The notes: generated by a model not told the origin, from the sequence alone. 64,000 bases of DNA from Fagopyrum homotropicum (GCA_033239125.1 BSWB01000003.1:106350320-106414319); one strand, 5' to 3'. Shown: positions 42,186-53,562, counted from the first letter of the stretch. Translations and numbers: made by a program.

Positions 42186-43944
42186 TGTTCGCCCCTAGAG
42201 GTGTGTGCAAATAAGTTTTAAATTTATAAAACTAGAATCAAGCAGCGAACCCGCAGTGTACGGATCGATATAGTTAAGCAAGAATTCCAGAGTATCGAAC
42301 ACAGGAATTTGGGGGGTTAAATCCAGTTGTAGGTTATCAAGCGAGTAAATGTAAGAGCTTTTCGAATTATTGGGAAAACAACAATCCTAAAGATCCAGGT
42401 ATCCAGCTGTGGCAATTGATTCAAGATATACTTAATGATGTAAAGACAGAGTTGAGATATGCAAAGGTATACTAATGTAAGGTAATCGTACGGTGAAGTT
42501 CCAAAAACCTTATATAACTCACCTACAAGGCACTCTCTATACAGGTTGTTGAGGCTCAATATAGAAGGATTCTAGAGACAAGAATTAGTGTCAAATACCC
42601 AAACTTATAACCCAAGGATCAAGACTAACTTAACCGATTGAGGTTGTGACACTCACAATCGAGGTAGAGGTTGTTGAGGCTTCACTACCACCTAGAAAAG
42701 ACAAGTCTAAACTAAGCTAAAGCAAATCTTTAACTTTAGATTAAAGTAAAAGCAGGTTCGTATACTTAAGGGAAATCACGGTTAGTTCTTGAGGTTCCAC
42801 GGCCGTGGACTCAAGAACAGACCGTAATTTAGGTTTGTCGGCGAGTCTCTCTAACTCTCAGGGTCTAATCTGTTTGCGATCGATCTATCATCATCTAAGC
42901 CACAACTATCAGCCCTTCACCTTAGAATTGTTAAGGGTTTTTAGCCAATAACAGTCATGTTGATATCAATTCAAGAATCAAAAGATAAAAAGATGAAAAC
43001 TTTCAAGAATTTTCAATAATCTTCAATTCAATCTCAAAGTCACAAAGAGAGCAAGTAATGTCAAAAGATTCACAATAGAACAAGCAATCGTAATCCTAGG
43101 AAAGAAAAGAGAAAACGGGATGTCAATCCGTTTTCCGAGTCAAACCTAAACAAGAAGAGAGATCTTCTTGCAAAAACTTCCAAGAACTTCGATCTTCCGC
43201 CAATCCGGAGATTTCAACAGCAATCTCCACCAAAAGTGCGAGATTAGAGGAATTGCCAAACACGAACTTCGATCTCCCAAAGAGATGTCAATGATTCCAA
43301 GCAAGCTAAGCGAAGTGTAAGCGTGTGTAAGGATGATGAATGAGCGTAAGCGAGCCTAAGCGAGCCTCTGGATTCTTGCTCCGTCCGTCTTTTTATAGTG
43401 CAGCGTAGAATGTCGGCCTGGCCCAATCTTTAAAAGATCGTGGCTTCAAAGTGTGGCGAAAAGATTTGCCAAGATCACGGTCGTGGAAGTGTTCCACGAC
43501 CGTAATTTAGAGCGTGGAAACAAATACGGTTTGCACCAGATGTTCCACGGCTGTGTAATCCTCTGGAATGAACATGAATTTCTGACTCTAAATCCACGGT
43601 CGTGGAATTGAACGTGGAACGTAATACGGTCGTAATTTAGAGCGTGGTTTAGGGCAAGAACGTGATTCTTCCCTAAACTCGTGCATTCCTCAAGCTAAAA
43701 CTCCAATTTGCTTCCAAAGAATGTCCTCAATCCATGGACATATCAACTCAACTCTCCTTTGCTCGATTCCGTTCGGAAATAGCTCCAAATCACCTACAAT
43801 CAACATAGAACTAGTGTAGACATCCATATTGACAATATAGGTAATACTAGCTCACATATGCACAAAGTTCAATCAAAGACTATCAATATGAATCAAATAC
43901 GTTTAGAAAACGTGCCTAAAATATCACAATATTTCATGCTAACA
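42186..43944 (-). repeat. 3' LTR of E (1759 bp)
   Basis: TATA box TATAAAAA at 43390-43397 on the complement. Palindrome variants upstream of it in element sense at about 43476-43503, 43550-43560 and 43601-43612; a perfect CCACGGCCGTGG near 42798. Confidence 0.94.
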
Positions 43945-45291
43945 AATAACCCCATACTTAACACTTGCTTGTCCCTAAGCAAGGTCTTTCAAAAAGCTTT
44001 AAACAAGAGTTAGGATGAAATATGTGTACCTTCTTTTGGATGAATGTGACTTCTAAAGGATAGATCATTCTCAAATCTTGCTTCAATCGTTTTTCAAACT
44101 TTCACACACTTAATCAAAGAGTAAAAGGCAAAGAAAATTCATGAACCAACTTAACTTCTAAACAAGCATTATAACCTTCAAACATTATCAAAATCAATCA
44201 CAAGAAACTTCAATTTAGATCACCAAGTCATATAACATTCTTTTGATCTTAAGGACTTCCAAAGAAAAGGTCTAGAATATGGAAGGGAGGGGAAAACTTT
44301 AAGGGAAAGTGGTGCATAAATCCGGGAAAGTGGACAACTACCTTCTTCTTCTTATGTGGTTTCCGCAACACTTCAACTTAGAGCTTCGCTCTCTTTCTTT
44401 TCATTTTTCGACTTTACTTTTGGAGTTATGGATAGAGGTGCACAAAAACCGAAGCCTAGGAGATCGGCGTTTCTCAAATTTTTCAAGAGATGCCTCAAAC
44501 CCTTAGCGCACATACCATAATCCGCTAGGAATATCGCTCAATCCGACTTTGGCAAGACACAAACACCCGGCTATGTGAATGGTGCCGAGTTACTCATCGT
44601 CATGATTGACTTCCCCAAACCTATAATTTCTTTCTATTCAATTGATTGCAAATAATTGCTCTCATGGCCCTCCCACATCAAACATGCCTTTTTCTCATTC
44701 ACTTCTCCAAATTCCCGGATAGGTAAAAGAGGCTAATATTTCAATGAGGAGCTAGATGATCAACGAAAAAAGAAAGAAGGTATTGAATTGCCTTAATCAT
44801 TTCAATAAGAAGTATAGGAACTTATAACGTGATTTCAACTTCAATTTCCTATCATGATTTAGGTAACATTTTCACATTATAAAACTTGCAAAAGAGGCGA
44901 AATTCATTCATTCAAATTCTTTTCAATTCACAATCCTTCTAAGCATGCAATTGTCATCAAACTTAATTCACAAGTAGTGATTATCATGGAAATCATCTCA
45001 ATTCATTAGGAGCACAACATTTTCAATAATTTTCAAATTTTTATGGGTTTTTCAAGTTATTTTTCATGCAATGCAATAAGGAAACGTGCAACACATAATG
45101 AATATGCAACGATAGTCTCGAATGAAAGCAAACATAGAGAGTAGAGTTATTACAAACTTTTAGTACATCCCACCCCATACTTAGGACGAACATTGTCCCT
45201 AATGTTCAAAAGAAATAAAGAAAAGAAGAAAAGAAAAAGAAACTCACAAAATGGTGGCGGGAATGTCTAAAACAAACGATCATGCGTCCAA
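43945..45291 (-). other. 3' untranslated region of E
   Basis: No gene. Polypurine tract complement at 43949-43959, conserved block at 44488-44620, second polypurine-like module at 45172-45199. Confidence 0.75.
44488..44620 (-). ncRNA. Conserved 3'-UTR block, E copy
   Basis: Complement of the A and B blocks. It keeps the invariant core (TGTCTTGCCAAAGTCGGATT on the element strand) and the flanks. Typing as ncRNA is tentative. Confidence 0.5.
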
Positions 45292-46860
45292 TCACTGCGG
45301 CGGCGGTGGAGGTGGGAATGGAGAGAAACTCGGATCATAGAACCGCCCAAACTGCTGGCGGTAGACGTCCCTCATCATGTGGTCAAGGTCGTCTAAGCGT
45401 CCATCTCTAGCATCCGCCCGAATCTCTAGTGCTCCAACTCTCTCCGAAAGTCCGGTAGCCCAATCCGGCATATGCTCGTACCATCCCGGGGCGTGACTGT
45501 ACCATGATGGGGCATCGGATGGTGCTGGTGCTGGTGGCGGTGGTGGTGCTGCTGGCTGCGCCGTGGACCAAGGAGGTGGGGTGGAATACCATGTGGGAGG
45601 TGTGGCCATCCACATGGGCCTCTCACTCACGCTAGCGCGGCGAGATGACGAGCCTGAGGCTCTAGCCGGACGTGGAGAGCGTCGAGGTACATCTGGGGCC
45701 GCCTCCGGCTGTTCCGGAAACGTGCCAAACTCATGCTCCGCTCCTCCTCCACTCTCGAACTGATCTCCCATATCCTCCTCCTCCACAACCGGTGGTGGAA
45801 CGTAAGGGGGAGCTACTAGCCTGTTTGCATGCATCGTAGCGAACGTCTCCTTCCAATTGTGGCGTCCCGCCACAATGGAATACTCCGGCAGCCACTCAAT
45901 ACCCCTGCCTGTCCTGCTCTCCCAAGGCATGCCCGCATAAGGCGGACCTCCATGTGTGGGGAAGATGAGTCCCCTAACCATAAAAGCATGTAGCCCTAAA
46001 GGAACCGCCGGTATACGGGTGCAAGCAGAAAAATCTACACCAAATGTCCTAGCAATGTGGGTAACTATCCCACCATATCCAATGTTCCCCTTCTTCTTAT
46101 TCTTGAGTTTACTCATCGTAGCCGCCAAAAGAGTGGCACAATCTGCACGGCGACCGTATAGCATGCTATAGAGCAAGAATAGCTCATCCGTCTTGATCTT
46201 TTGGGGCGTCTCCGTCCTAGGAAAGAGACACTCCGAAAGAACGCGGTGTGCTATATTCAAGGCTAGATGGTACATCAATCTAGCCTTGGTATCGGCGGGT
46301 TGCCAACGGTCCTCGTCGGCGTATATCATCGCAACTTCCTCCCAAAAGTTCTTGGGGTAAACTCCACTAGGAAATCGACCGTTATAGGTCTCATGGAACC
46401 CGAAAATGGTCCCAAACTCAACAATACTCAAATGGTAGTCTTGTTCCATGAGACGGAAGGAGACGGTCCTATCTACGTGGCTGTGCTCGAAGGACGTCAC
46501 AACCTCCCGGGTGATCTCCTCATAGGCGTCTTCACGAATGTTCGTGAAGACAAGCAATCCGGCTCTATCCAAGAGCCATGTAAGATCATCAACTATGTTG
46601 AGAGGATGTAGATACTCCAACAACAAATACCTAGGACCTATCACTGTCCTCTCCGTGATCCTCTCAAACGCAGGAAGGTGGTTCTCATGTATGGTTGGGA
46701 TGCTAGGGTGAGGAGGTGAAGATGGAGGTGAAGGTGAGGATGGTAGTGAGGGAGATGAGGGTGGTGGTGCCCTAGAGGTGGAGGGGTTGCCTTTTCTTTT
46801 CTTATTTTGCTCTCCCTTCTTCTCCTTTATCCTTCCTGACACTCTCCTTACGAAATCCAT
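45292..46860 (-). CDS. Element E env-position protein, intact (522 aa)
   Basis: One open frame runs from ATG 46858-46860 to the stop at 45292. Residues 1-25 are basic (MDFVRRVSGRIKEKKG), about 26-52 Ser/Pro-rich, about 60-330 a conserved domain (VIGPRYLLLEYL, DLTWLLDRAG, FSACTRIPAVPLGLHAF), about 340-465 a low-complexity tail with Trp/Tyr/Pro motifs and an Arg/Ser stretch, about 470-505 a probable helix, then poly-Pro. It resembles plant proteins annotated as putative plant transposon protein. No signal peptide, transmembrane helix or glycoprotein-like Cys pattern is visible, so envelope is a positional name only. The basic N terminus would suit nuclear or nucleic-acid contact. Function unknown. 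Confidence 0.85.
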   Translation of the reverse strand: MDFVRRVSGRIKEKKGEQNKKRKGNPSTSRAPPPSSPSLPSSPSPPSSPPHPSIPTIHENHLPAFERITERTVIGPRYLLLEYLHPLNIVDDLTWLLDRAGLLVFTNIREDAYEEITREVVTSFEHSHVDRTVSFRLMEQDYHLSIVEFGTIFGFHETYNGRFPSGVYPKNFWEEVAMIYADEDRWQPADTKARLMYHLALNIAHRVLSECLFPRTETPQKIKTDELFLLYSMLYGRRADCATLLAATMSKLKNKKKGNIGYGGIVTHIARTFGVDFSACTRIPAVPLGLHAFMVRGLIFPTHGGPPYAGMPWESRTGRGIEWLPEYSIVAGRHNWKETFATMHANRLVAPPYVPPPVVEEEDMGDQFESGGGAEHEFGTFPEQPEAAPDVPRRSPRPARASGSSSRRASVSERPMWMATPPTWYSTPPPWSTAQPAAPPPPPAPAPSDAPSWYSHAPGWYEHMPDWATGLSERVGALEIRADARDGRLDDLDHMMRDVYRQQFGRFYDPSFSPFPPPPPPQ

Positions 46861-47688
46861 TTTTCACCAAAAATTACGGTCTGTTCTTCAGGTTCCACGG
46901 CCGTGGTTTACCCAGAGACCGTGATTCGTCTCAGAATCTTGCGAATCTCAGCAAATTCACCAACAATCACCACAACAAGCAGTCCTAATCTAATTTCTTC
47001 CAGTCTTTGTCAGTTCTTCCTAAAAATCTATAGCAAAAACGAACCAAATCCGCGAAAATCAAGAAGAAAGAATAAACCTCTTTTTCGGATTGAAAAATCC
47101 GAAATGCGCGTTTGTTGACGGATTTCCGCTTGGTTTGTCGCTTGGATCTTCTTCGTGGTTGGATTTGCTGCAGTTTAGGATGAAGAATCGTTGAAAACGA
47201 TTAGAAAACGAGGAATTGGAGGAGGTCGTGAGGTTTCGGCGTTTAGGGCGTGGAAAGGGGTAAGTTTTTGGGTAATTTTGTGAAGAATGTGGCTTATATA
47301 GTCGCAGGCAAAATTTTGAAAATCACGGTCTGTCGGGGTGTTCCACGGCCGTGGAAGTGTACGGACCCGTGGTTTTGGTGATTTTTCAAAGGCTTTTGAG
47401 AATTACGGCCACTGTAGCTATGACGACCGTAATTTAGACCGTGGAACCTTCTGTAAAGCTTCAAAGTCCAAATTTCGTCGCTCTTCTTCGACATTATTCC
47501 CCCTTTCTCCTTTTCCATCGCTCCTACAACCAAAAACACGAACATACCGGAAGAAATCGAGGCAAAATAAAGCGAAAACGTCTATTCTAAGCTAAACTAT
47601 GAATTGAAAACAAAAACAAAATGCAATACCTTGGGTTGCCTCCCAAGAAGCGCTTTGTTTAAGGTCCGTAGCTAGACCAATCTCGCAC
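46861..47688 (-). promoter_or_regulatory. Pol-to-env spacer of E with putative internal promoter
   Basis: On the complement: hairpin after pol (about 47632-47650), palindrome at 47343-47354, TATA box TATATAAG at 47293-47300 (42 nt after the palindrome and about 433 nt before the ATG), hairpin AATCGTT-GAA-AACGATT-like near 47185-47205, and palindrome at 46895-46906. No gene. Confidence 0.58.
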
Positions 47689-50600
47689 TTATTCGAGTGC
47701 GGTAGGCGCAAACTCCTCAGCTTGGAGTTCCGGCGTATACTTCTTGAGTCGTAGACCGTTCACCTTAAAACTTCCACTAGCTTCACCCCATACTTCAACT
47801 GCACCATGGGGGAAAATACGTTTAATTAGAAAAGGTCCGGTCCAACGGGATTTAAGCTTACCTGGAAAGAGGCGAAGTCTTGAATTGAAGAGGAGAACTT
47901 GATCCCCTTCTTTGAAGTCCTTTGGAATGATATGCTTATCATGCCAACGCTTTGCTCTTTCCTTGTAGATCTTAGCGTTTTCATAGACGTTCAAGCGAAG
48001 TTCATCCAGCTTGTTGATGTCTAGGAGACGCTTCTCTCCCGCTTCCTTCATGCCGAAATTCAGCCACTTGATAGCCCAAAACGCTTTGTGCTCCAGCTCT
48101 ACCGGCAAATGACAAGACTTCCCATACACAAGGTTGTATGGTGTGGTTCCTATGGGAGTCTTGTACGCAGTCCGGTACGCCCATAATGCATCATCTAGTT
48201 TCAAGGACCAATCCTTCCTAGTCCTTGAAACTGTCTTCTCTAGAATTCCCTTGATCTCCCTATTTGAGATCTCAACTTGTCCACTCGTTTGTGGATGGTA
48301 AGGGGTAGCGATCTTGTGAGTAACCCCATACTTAGCTAGAAGAGCTTCAAAGCGACGGGCTATGAAGTGAGAACCTCCATCACTAATGATTGTCCTTGGT
48401 GTTCCAAATCGCGGAAAGATGGTCTTGTTGAAGAACTTAACCACCACCATGGCATCATTTGTGGGAGAGGCAATTGCTTCCACCCATCTAGAAACGTAGT
48501 CTACCGCCAATAGTATGTATTGGTTTCCACAAGAAGATGGGAATGGTCCCATGAAATCGACTCCCCAAACGTCGAAAATCTCCACCTCTTGGATGTTGTT
48601 GAGGGGCATCTCGTTCCTTCTAGAAATATTGCCTGTTCTTTGACAAGCATCGCAGCAAGAGACAAAGGATTGCACATCTCTAAATAAAGTAGGCCAATAG
48701 AATCCAGATTGCAATACCTTTGCGCTAGTCTTGTTCGAACTAGCGTGTCCTCCACAAGGTAGTGAATGACAATGGCGGATGACACTTTGCATCTCATCTT
48801 CCGGCACACATCGCCGGATGATGCCAACCGGACCTCTCTTAAAGAGGAGAGGCTCGTTCCAATAGTATTCCCGGACATCCTTAAAGAACTTCTTCCTTTG
48901 TGTGTAGGATAGTCCGGGCGGTATCTCCTGGCAAACCAAATAGTTAACAAAATCAGCAAACCATGGTTCGTTATCTTTGGAGATCTCGTTGATGCACTCC
49001 TCTATGATGTGTAGGTGTTCGTCCGGAAAGGAGTCATCAATGGGTAGATGGTCGTCCTCTAGATGTGTGAGGCGACTCAAATGATCCGCAACAGAATTTT
49101 CTGAACCTTTCTTGTCGCGGATCTCAAGATCGAATTCTTGTAGGAGAAGAATCCATCTAATTAGCCTTGGCTTCGCGTCTTTCTTCGCAAGGAGGTACCG
49201 GATCGCGGCATGATCCGTGTAGACAATCACCTTTGCACCTACAAGATAAGAGCGAAACTTGTCAATAGCGTAGACAATGGCTAGAAATTCTTTCTCTGTA
49301 GTGGCGTAGTTGAGCTGAGCTTCGTCTAGCGTCTTGCTAGCGTAGTATATGGCATGGGTTCGCCCTTCCTTTCGTTGTCCAAGAACAGCTCCAATGGCTA
49401 CGTCACTAGCATCGCACATAATTTCTAAGGGGAGAGTCCAATCCGGGGGTTGGATAATAGGTGCTGAAATTAGAGCTTGCCGAATGGTGTTAAACGCATC
49501 TAAACATTCCTGCGAAAACTCAAAAACCGCATCCTTCATCAATAGATTACTGAGAGGTTTTGATATCTTAGAAAAGTCCTTAATGAAGCGTCTATAAAAT
49601 CCAGCATGTCCTAGGAAACTTCTTATCCCTTTCACCGAAATTGGGGGAGGAAGTTTCTCTATGGTCTCTATCTTAGCCTTGTCTACTTCTATCCCTCTAC
49701 TAGAGACTAAGTGACCCAATACGATTCCTTCCTTAACCATGAATTGACACTTCTCCCAATTAAGAACTAGGTTAGTGTCTTCACAACGTTGTAAAACAAG
49801 AGAAAGGTTAGAAAGGCAATCGTTAAAAGAGGAACCGTATACGGAGAAGTCGTCCATGAAGACTTCCATGATTTCCTCTACGTACTCGGAGAAGATGGCC
49901 ATCATGCATCGTTGAAAGGTGGCTGGGGCGTTGCAAAGCCCGAACGGCATTCTCCTATAGGCGAACGTACCCCTAGGGCACGTGAATGTGGTCTTCTCCT
50001 GATCGTCCGGATGTATCGGAATCTGAAAGAAACCACTATAACCGTCAAGGTAGCAAAAATGTGAATGTTGTGCTAACCTTTCAAGCATTTGATCGATGAA
50101 TGGTAAGAGAAAGTGATCCTTCCGCGTTGCGTTGTTGAGCTTGCGGTAGTCTATGCACATTCGCCATCCAGTCACGGTTCGGGTTGGAATGAGTTCGTTG
50201 TTTTTGTTGGTGATGACCGTCATTCCTCCCTTCTTCGGAACTACTTGTACTGGACTCACCCATTTGCTATCGGAGATAGGATAGATGATACCTGTATCAA
50301 GAAGTTTATGAATTTCCTTCTTGACAACCTCTTTCATGGTCGGATTCAACCGCCTTTGAGGTTGTCTTGAAGTTCTAAAATCCTCCTCCATTAGTATCTT
50401 ATGCATACATAGGGAGGGTTTAATTCCTACTAAGTCCTCGATAGTGTAGCCTATGGCTTTTCTATGTTTCCTAAGGACTATCATGAGCTGTTCATGTTCA
50501 TCTATGCTTAGTTCGGAGCTAACAATGACCGGAAAGGTAGAATTAGATCCAAGAAAGGCGTACCTTAGATGAGTAGGAAGTGGTTTGAGTTCCATCACTT

Positions 50601-51801
50601 TCGGAGCTTCCAATGGTCCTTGAGGGGCATCCGACGTTTCCTTAGAAGTTTCTAAGGTTGTTGAGTGGTTTGGAGAAGAATCAAAAGAAGTTGAAGAAGT
50701 AAGCCGATCACCCTCTTCCACGGTCAGAATTACGGCCTCTCCATGTGTTCCACGGCCGTGTAATCCCCTGGAATGGAGGTCGATTTTGGTTGTGAAATCC
50801 ACGGTCGTGGAATACATGGTATGACCGTGGATTCTTACATTCTCAGCCTCATCGTGGAGTTTCTCAAACTCTAGCTCATACATCTCTTCTTGTGCTTCTA
50901 AGGCTTCAATTTCCTCTTTGCACTCTTCTTCTTCCCCTACATTGGTTAGACTCATAGTGATAACCTTTTGTAAAGGATCGTTAAAGAGAATCGCACTTAC
51001 CTCCTCCCTAGACAAACCTTCTTCATCTTGGATATCGTAAATATCCTCGTCAAAGATTGGCTCCTTTACTAGAGTGGAAAGAACGAACTCTACTTTCTCT
51101 TCTCCAATATCAAAAGCGAGTCTTCCATTCTTGCAATCGACCATGCAGCCGGAAGTTGCAAGAAACGGTCTTCCGAGTATGATCGGGACCGGACTATCTG
51201 CAGGAATGTCAAGCACGACAAAATCAATGGGGACAAAGAATTTACCTAGCTTGACCGGGACGTCTTCTACAATACCGACGGGGCGAGTGATGGATCGATC
51301 CGCCATGTATAACGTCATCTTGACCGGTTTAGGGTCGCCTAAACCGATCTTCCTACATAATGCAAGTGGTATGATGCTCACGCTTGCTCCCAAGTCACAT
51401 AAAGCGTCATATGTGACGTCTCCCACTCCAATGGGAATGCAAAATGACCCCGGATCCTTCAACTTTGGGGGCATTTTCTCCTTCATAGTCTTGATGAGAT
51501 CCGAAGAATCCGAACTCATCTTGACCTCACCGAAATCTTCTAGCTTCCTCTTGTTAGAGAGAAGCTCCTTCAAGAACTTGCCATAAGCCGGCATACCTAC
51601 AATAGCATCAATGAAGGGTATATTAATATGCAGCTTGCTCATGAGTTCTATGAACTTACCGAACTGTTTGTCTAGGCGTGCTCGCGCTCTAGATTGAGGG
51701 AACGGTAGGGGAGGTTTGTAAGCTGGAGGAGGAACATAGACATCTTCCTTCTCCTTCCCCTTTCCTTTGTCCTTCTCTACGGGGACTTCAACGAACGTAG
51801 G
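47689..51801 (-). CDS. pol: Element E protease, RT, RNase H and integrase (Pol part)
   Basis: The frame is open from just after the TAG at 51802-51804; the first Met is at 51642, giving 1317 residues. From that Met: protease DLG at 83-85; RT Asp at about 533 (YLDGYSG) and FMDD at about 595-598; RNase H Asp 744, Glu 785, Asp 810, Asp 853; integrase zinc finger His 959, His 966, Cys 997, Cys 1000 and D-D-E at 1029, 1088, 1124. Every catalytic motif is present and the natural C terminus is kept. The protease-RT spacer is 17 residues shorter than in D and holds palindromes. With the stop suppressed this would be a full Pol. Confidence 0.9.
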   Translation of the reverse strand, partial: PTFVEVPVEKDKGKGKEKEDVYVPPPAYKPPLPFPQSRARARLDKQFGKFIELMSKLHINIPFIDAIVGMPAYGKFLKELLSNKRKLEDFGEVKMSSDSSDLIKTMKEKMPPKLKDPGSFCIPIGVGDVTYDALCDLGASVSIIPLALCRKIGLGDPKPVKMTLYMADRSITRPVGIVEDVPVKLGKFFVPIDFVVLDIPADSPVPIILGRPFLATSGCMVDCKNGRLAFDIGEEKVEFVLSTLVKEPIFDEDIYDIQDEEGLSREEVSAILFNDPLQKVITMSLTNVGEEEECKEEIEALEAQEEMYELEFEKLHDEAENVRIHGHTMYSTTVDFTTKIDLHSRGLHGRGTHGEAVILTVEEGDRLTSSTSFDSSPNHSTTLETSKETSDAPQGPLEAPKVMELKPLPTHLRYAFLGSNSTFPVIVSSELSIDEHEQLMIVLRKHRKAIGYTIEDLVGIKPSLCMHKILMEEDFRTSRQPQRRLNPTMKEVVKKEIHKLLDTGIIYPISDSKWVSPVQVVPKKGGMTVITNKNNELIPTRTVTGWRMCIDYRKLNNATRKDHFLLPFIDQMLERLAQHSHFCYLDGYSGFFQIPIHPDDQEKTTFTCPRGTFAYRRMPFGLCNAPATFQRCMMAIFSEYVEEIMEVFMDDFSVYGSSFNDCLSNLSLVLQRCEDTNLVLNWEKCQFMVKEGIVLGHLVSSRGIEVDKAKIETIEKLPPPISVKGIRSFLGHAGFYRRFIKDFSKISKPLSNLLMKDAVFEFSQECLDAFNTIRQALISAPIIQPPDWTLPLEIMCDASDVAIGAVLGQRKEGRTHAIYYASKTLDEAQLNYATTEKEFLAIVYAIDKFRSYLVGAKVIVYTDHAAIRYLLAKKDAKPRLIRWILLLQEFDLEIRDKKGSENSVADHLSRLTHLEDDHLPIDDSFPDEHLHIIEECINEISKDNEPWFADFVNYLVCQEIPPGLSYTQRKKFFKDVREYYWNEPLLFKRGPVGIIRRCVPEDEMQSVIRHCHSLPCGGHASSNKTSAKVLQSGFYWPTLFRDVQSFVSCCDACQRTGNISRRNEMPLNNIQEVEIFDVWGVDFMGPFPSSCGNQYILLAVDYVSRWVEAIASPTNDAMVVVKFFNKTIFPRFGTPRTIISDGGSHFIARRFEALLAKYGVTHKIATPYHPQTSGQVEISNREIKGILEKTVSRTRKDWSLKLDDALWAYRTAYKTPIGTTPYNLVYGKSCHLPVELEHKAFWAIKWLNFGMKEAGEKRLLDINKLDELRLNVYENAKIYKERAKRWHDKHIIPKDFKEGDQVLLFNSRLRLFPGKLKSRWTGPFLIKRIFPHGAVEVWGEASGSFKVNGLRLKKYTPELQAEEFAPTALE

Positions 51802-53562
51802 CTACGGATCGGTGGTAGTCACTCCGCTCCTAGTTGTAATCGCCATTACCCTTCCCTTAGGGTTGTCCTCCGTCTTTCCTGGAAGTTTCCCTTGATTTCT
51901 AGGAACTTCCTCCGCGTGGTTGAACAATTGGTTTTCCAAAACTTTTTGAGCTTTGTCAACCTTAGAGACTTGATCATCAACCTTGATGAGGTGGTTCTCC
52001 AATCCTTGAAGCTTTCCCAAGATTGTTTCCAACATGGGATCGGACTTCTCCTTTCCCGTATTGTTTCCTCCATTAGATGATTGCCCCTGGCTTTTCAAAG
52101 GAGTAGAGGAAGAGGAAGGTGGAGTTAGCGAATTAGAATTGGAAGGATAGGAGTTACCGGAATTTTGTTGATTGGAGCGCCAATTGTTGTTGTTTGAACC
52201 CCTATTGTTGTTCCAATTGTTGTTGTTCCGGTTGTTGTTGTTTCCATTCCAATTGTTATTCCGGTTATTGTTCCGGTTATTGTTGTTGCGGTTGGTGTTA
52301 TCACCGCCATTGTTGTTGCCCAAATAGCCAACATCCTTCTCTTGTTGCTTTGGGAAGTTGGTCTTGATAGTCTCCTTCAACTCTTTGATCTCATTGTTGA
52401 GGGAGAAAATTTGATTTTGAGCTTCATGTGTGAGCTTCGCTCCTTGCTCCACACGATTTCCCTCCGCTTTCCGGTGGGAATACTTCTCTATGACTCTTGC
52501 TTGCTTCTCAATGAAGTCCCAAGCGTCATCTTCCCTCATGTCCATGAACGTTCCGCATGAGAGGGATTGGAGGTTGAATTGCGTTCCCGCATCCAGCCCC
52601 TTGTAATAGATCTCCAGCAAGGCAAGCTTGGATATGCCATGATGAGGGCAATCCAAGAGCAAGTCCTGAAACCTTTCCCAAGATTGAAACAAGCTTTCGT
52701 TAGGTCTCATTGAAAAAGCATTAATCTTACCTCTAAGTTCCGCCGTTTTGGAGGGCGGAAAGAATTTGGTGAGAAACTCCGTGGAAAGGTCTTCCCACGT
52801 GTCTAGTTTCCCATTGGGAAGAGCTTGATACCAAGACAACGCTTTCCCCTTCAAAGAGAAAAAGAAAGGTTTGAGCTTATAGCTGTTGGTAGTAGCGTTC
52901 TTCGGTCTCATTGTCTCCATCATACACTCAAAGTTTTGCAAGTGTTGGTGTGGGGATTCAGCGCTTGTACCGCCAAATTGGCTTTGGCGAACAAGAGTGA
53001 TAACTTGAGGGTTAAAGCTAAACCCTTGCACATCTTCAGCATCAAATTTCACACCAAAGCGGCGTGGTTGTTGTGTTGGATCCATCCGCTGACCAAGAGT
53101 TCTTGGCTCATTATCCACGCGTTCGACTCTCACATTCCTAGGTGGAATGCGGCGATTAGCAGCTCCTTGTGGATGGAAAGGATTCATATTGATCGTGGGA
53201 TCAATCTCTTCTAACGGTGGCATGGAAGAGTCACTATCATCAGCGGATGAGTGGCTTTTTCTTCTAAACCTTGATCTCCTTCTTGAGGATTTCTTGCTTC
53301 CCTTATTCTTAAGGTCGCTCATCTCTATCCTCATTTGGAAGATCATGTCTTGTAGACCGTTAACTTGAGATTGATGACGATCCATCTCATCCTGGCAGAG
53401 AGTCTCATTCCATCGGAGTTGAGCTTCCTTCTCCGCCAACTCCGTTTGAAGATCACGTTCGTGTTCTTCAGCCATCTTCTTTTCCTTGCGCTTTTGCCTC
53501 AAGGTTTTCTCTAGCTCTTGATCAAGAGGTAAGAGATCTTCGGTGTTCCTAGACCTGCGCAT
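51802..53562 (-). CDS. gag: Element E Gag (586 aa), ended by TAG near the protease join
   Basis: Starts MRRSRNTEDLL. It has a charged coiled-coil-like N terminus (about 1-90), an Arg/Ser/Asp-rich linker, the Gag core (about 165-365: ESPHQHLQNFE, TEFLTKFFPPSKT, LLDCPHHGIS), an Asn/Arg-rich tail (about 410-465) with no CCHC zinc knuckle, and a C-terminal helix region. The TAG at 51802-51804 follows TTTDP; D has CAG there, so it is a single C-to-T change. Gag would form particles. It could still act as a separate Gag. Confidence 0.88.
   Translation of the reverse strand: MRRSRNTEDLLPLDQELEKTLRQKRKEKKMAEEHERDLQTELAEKEAQLRWNETLCQDEMDRHQSQVNGLQDMIFQMRIEMSDLKNKGSKKSSRRRSRFRRKSHSSADDSDSSMPPLEEIDPTINMNPFHPQGAANRRIPPRNVRVERVDNEPRTLGQRMDPTQQPRRFGVKFDAEDVQGFSFNPQVITLVRQSQFGGTSAESPHQHLQNFECMMETMRPKNATTNSYKLKPFFFSLKGKALSWYQALPNGKLDTWEDLSTEFLTKFFPPSKTAELRGKINAFSMRPNESLFQSWERFQDLLLDCPHHGISKLALLEIYYKGLDAGTQFNLQSLSCGTFMDMREDDAWDFIEKQARVIEKYSHRKAEGNRVEQGAKLTHEAQNQIFSLNNEIKELKETIKTNFPKQQEKDVGYLGNNNGGDNTNRNNNNRNNNRNNNWNGNNNNRNNNNWNNNRGSNNNNWRSNQQNSGNSYPSNSNSLTPPSSSSTPLKSQGQSSNGGNNTGKEKSDPMLETILGKLQGLENHLIKVDDQVSKVDKAQKVLENQLFNHAEEVPRNQGKLPGKTEDNPKGRVMAITTRSGVTTTDP

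Noticed and set aside
45292..46860. True retroviral envelope protein
   Set aside because: No signal peptide, membrane segment or glycoprotein Cys pattern.
51802..51804. Programmed readthrough of TAG in E
   Set aside because: The codon is CAG in D, the context is not a known readthrough signal, and the frame is continuous in A and D. Kept only as a low-weight question.
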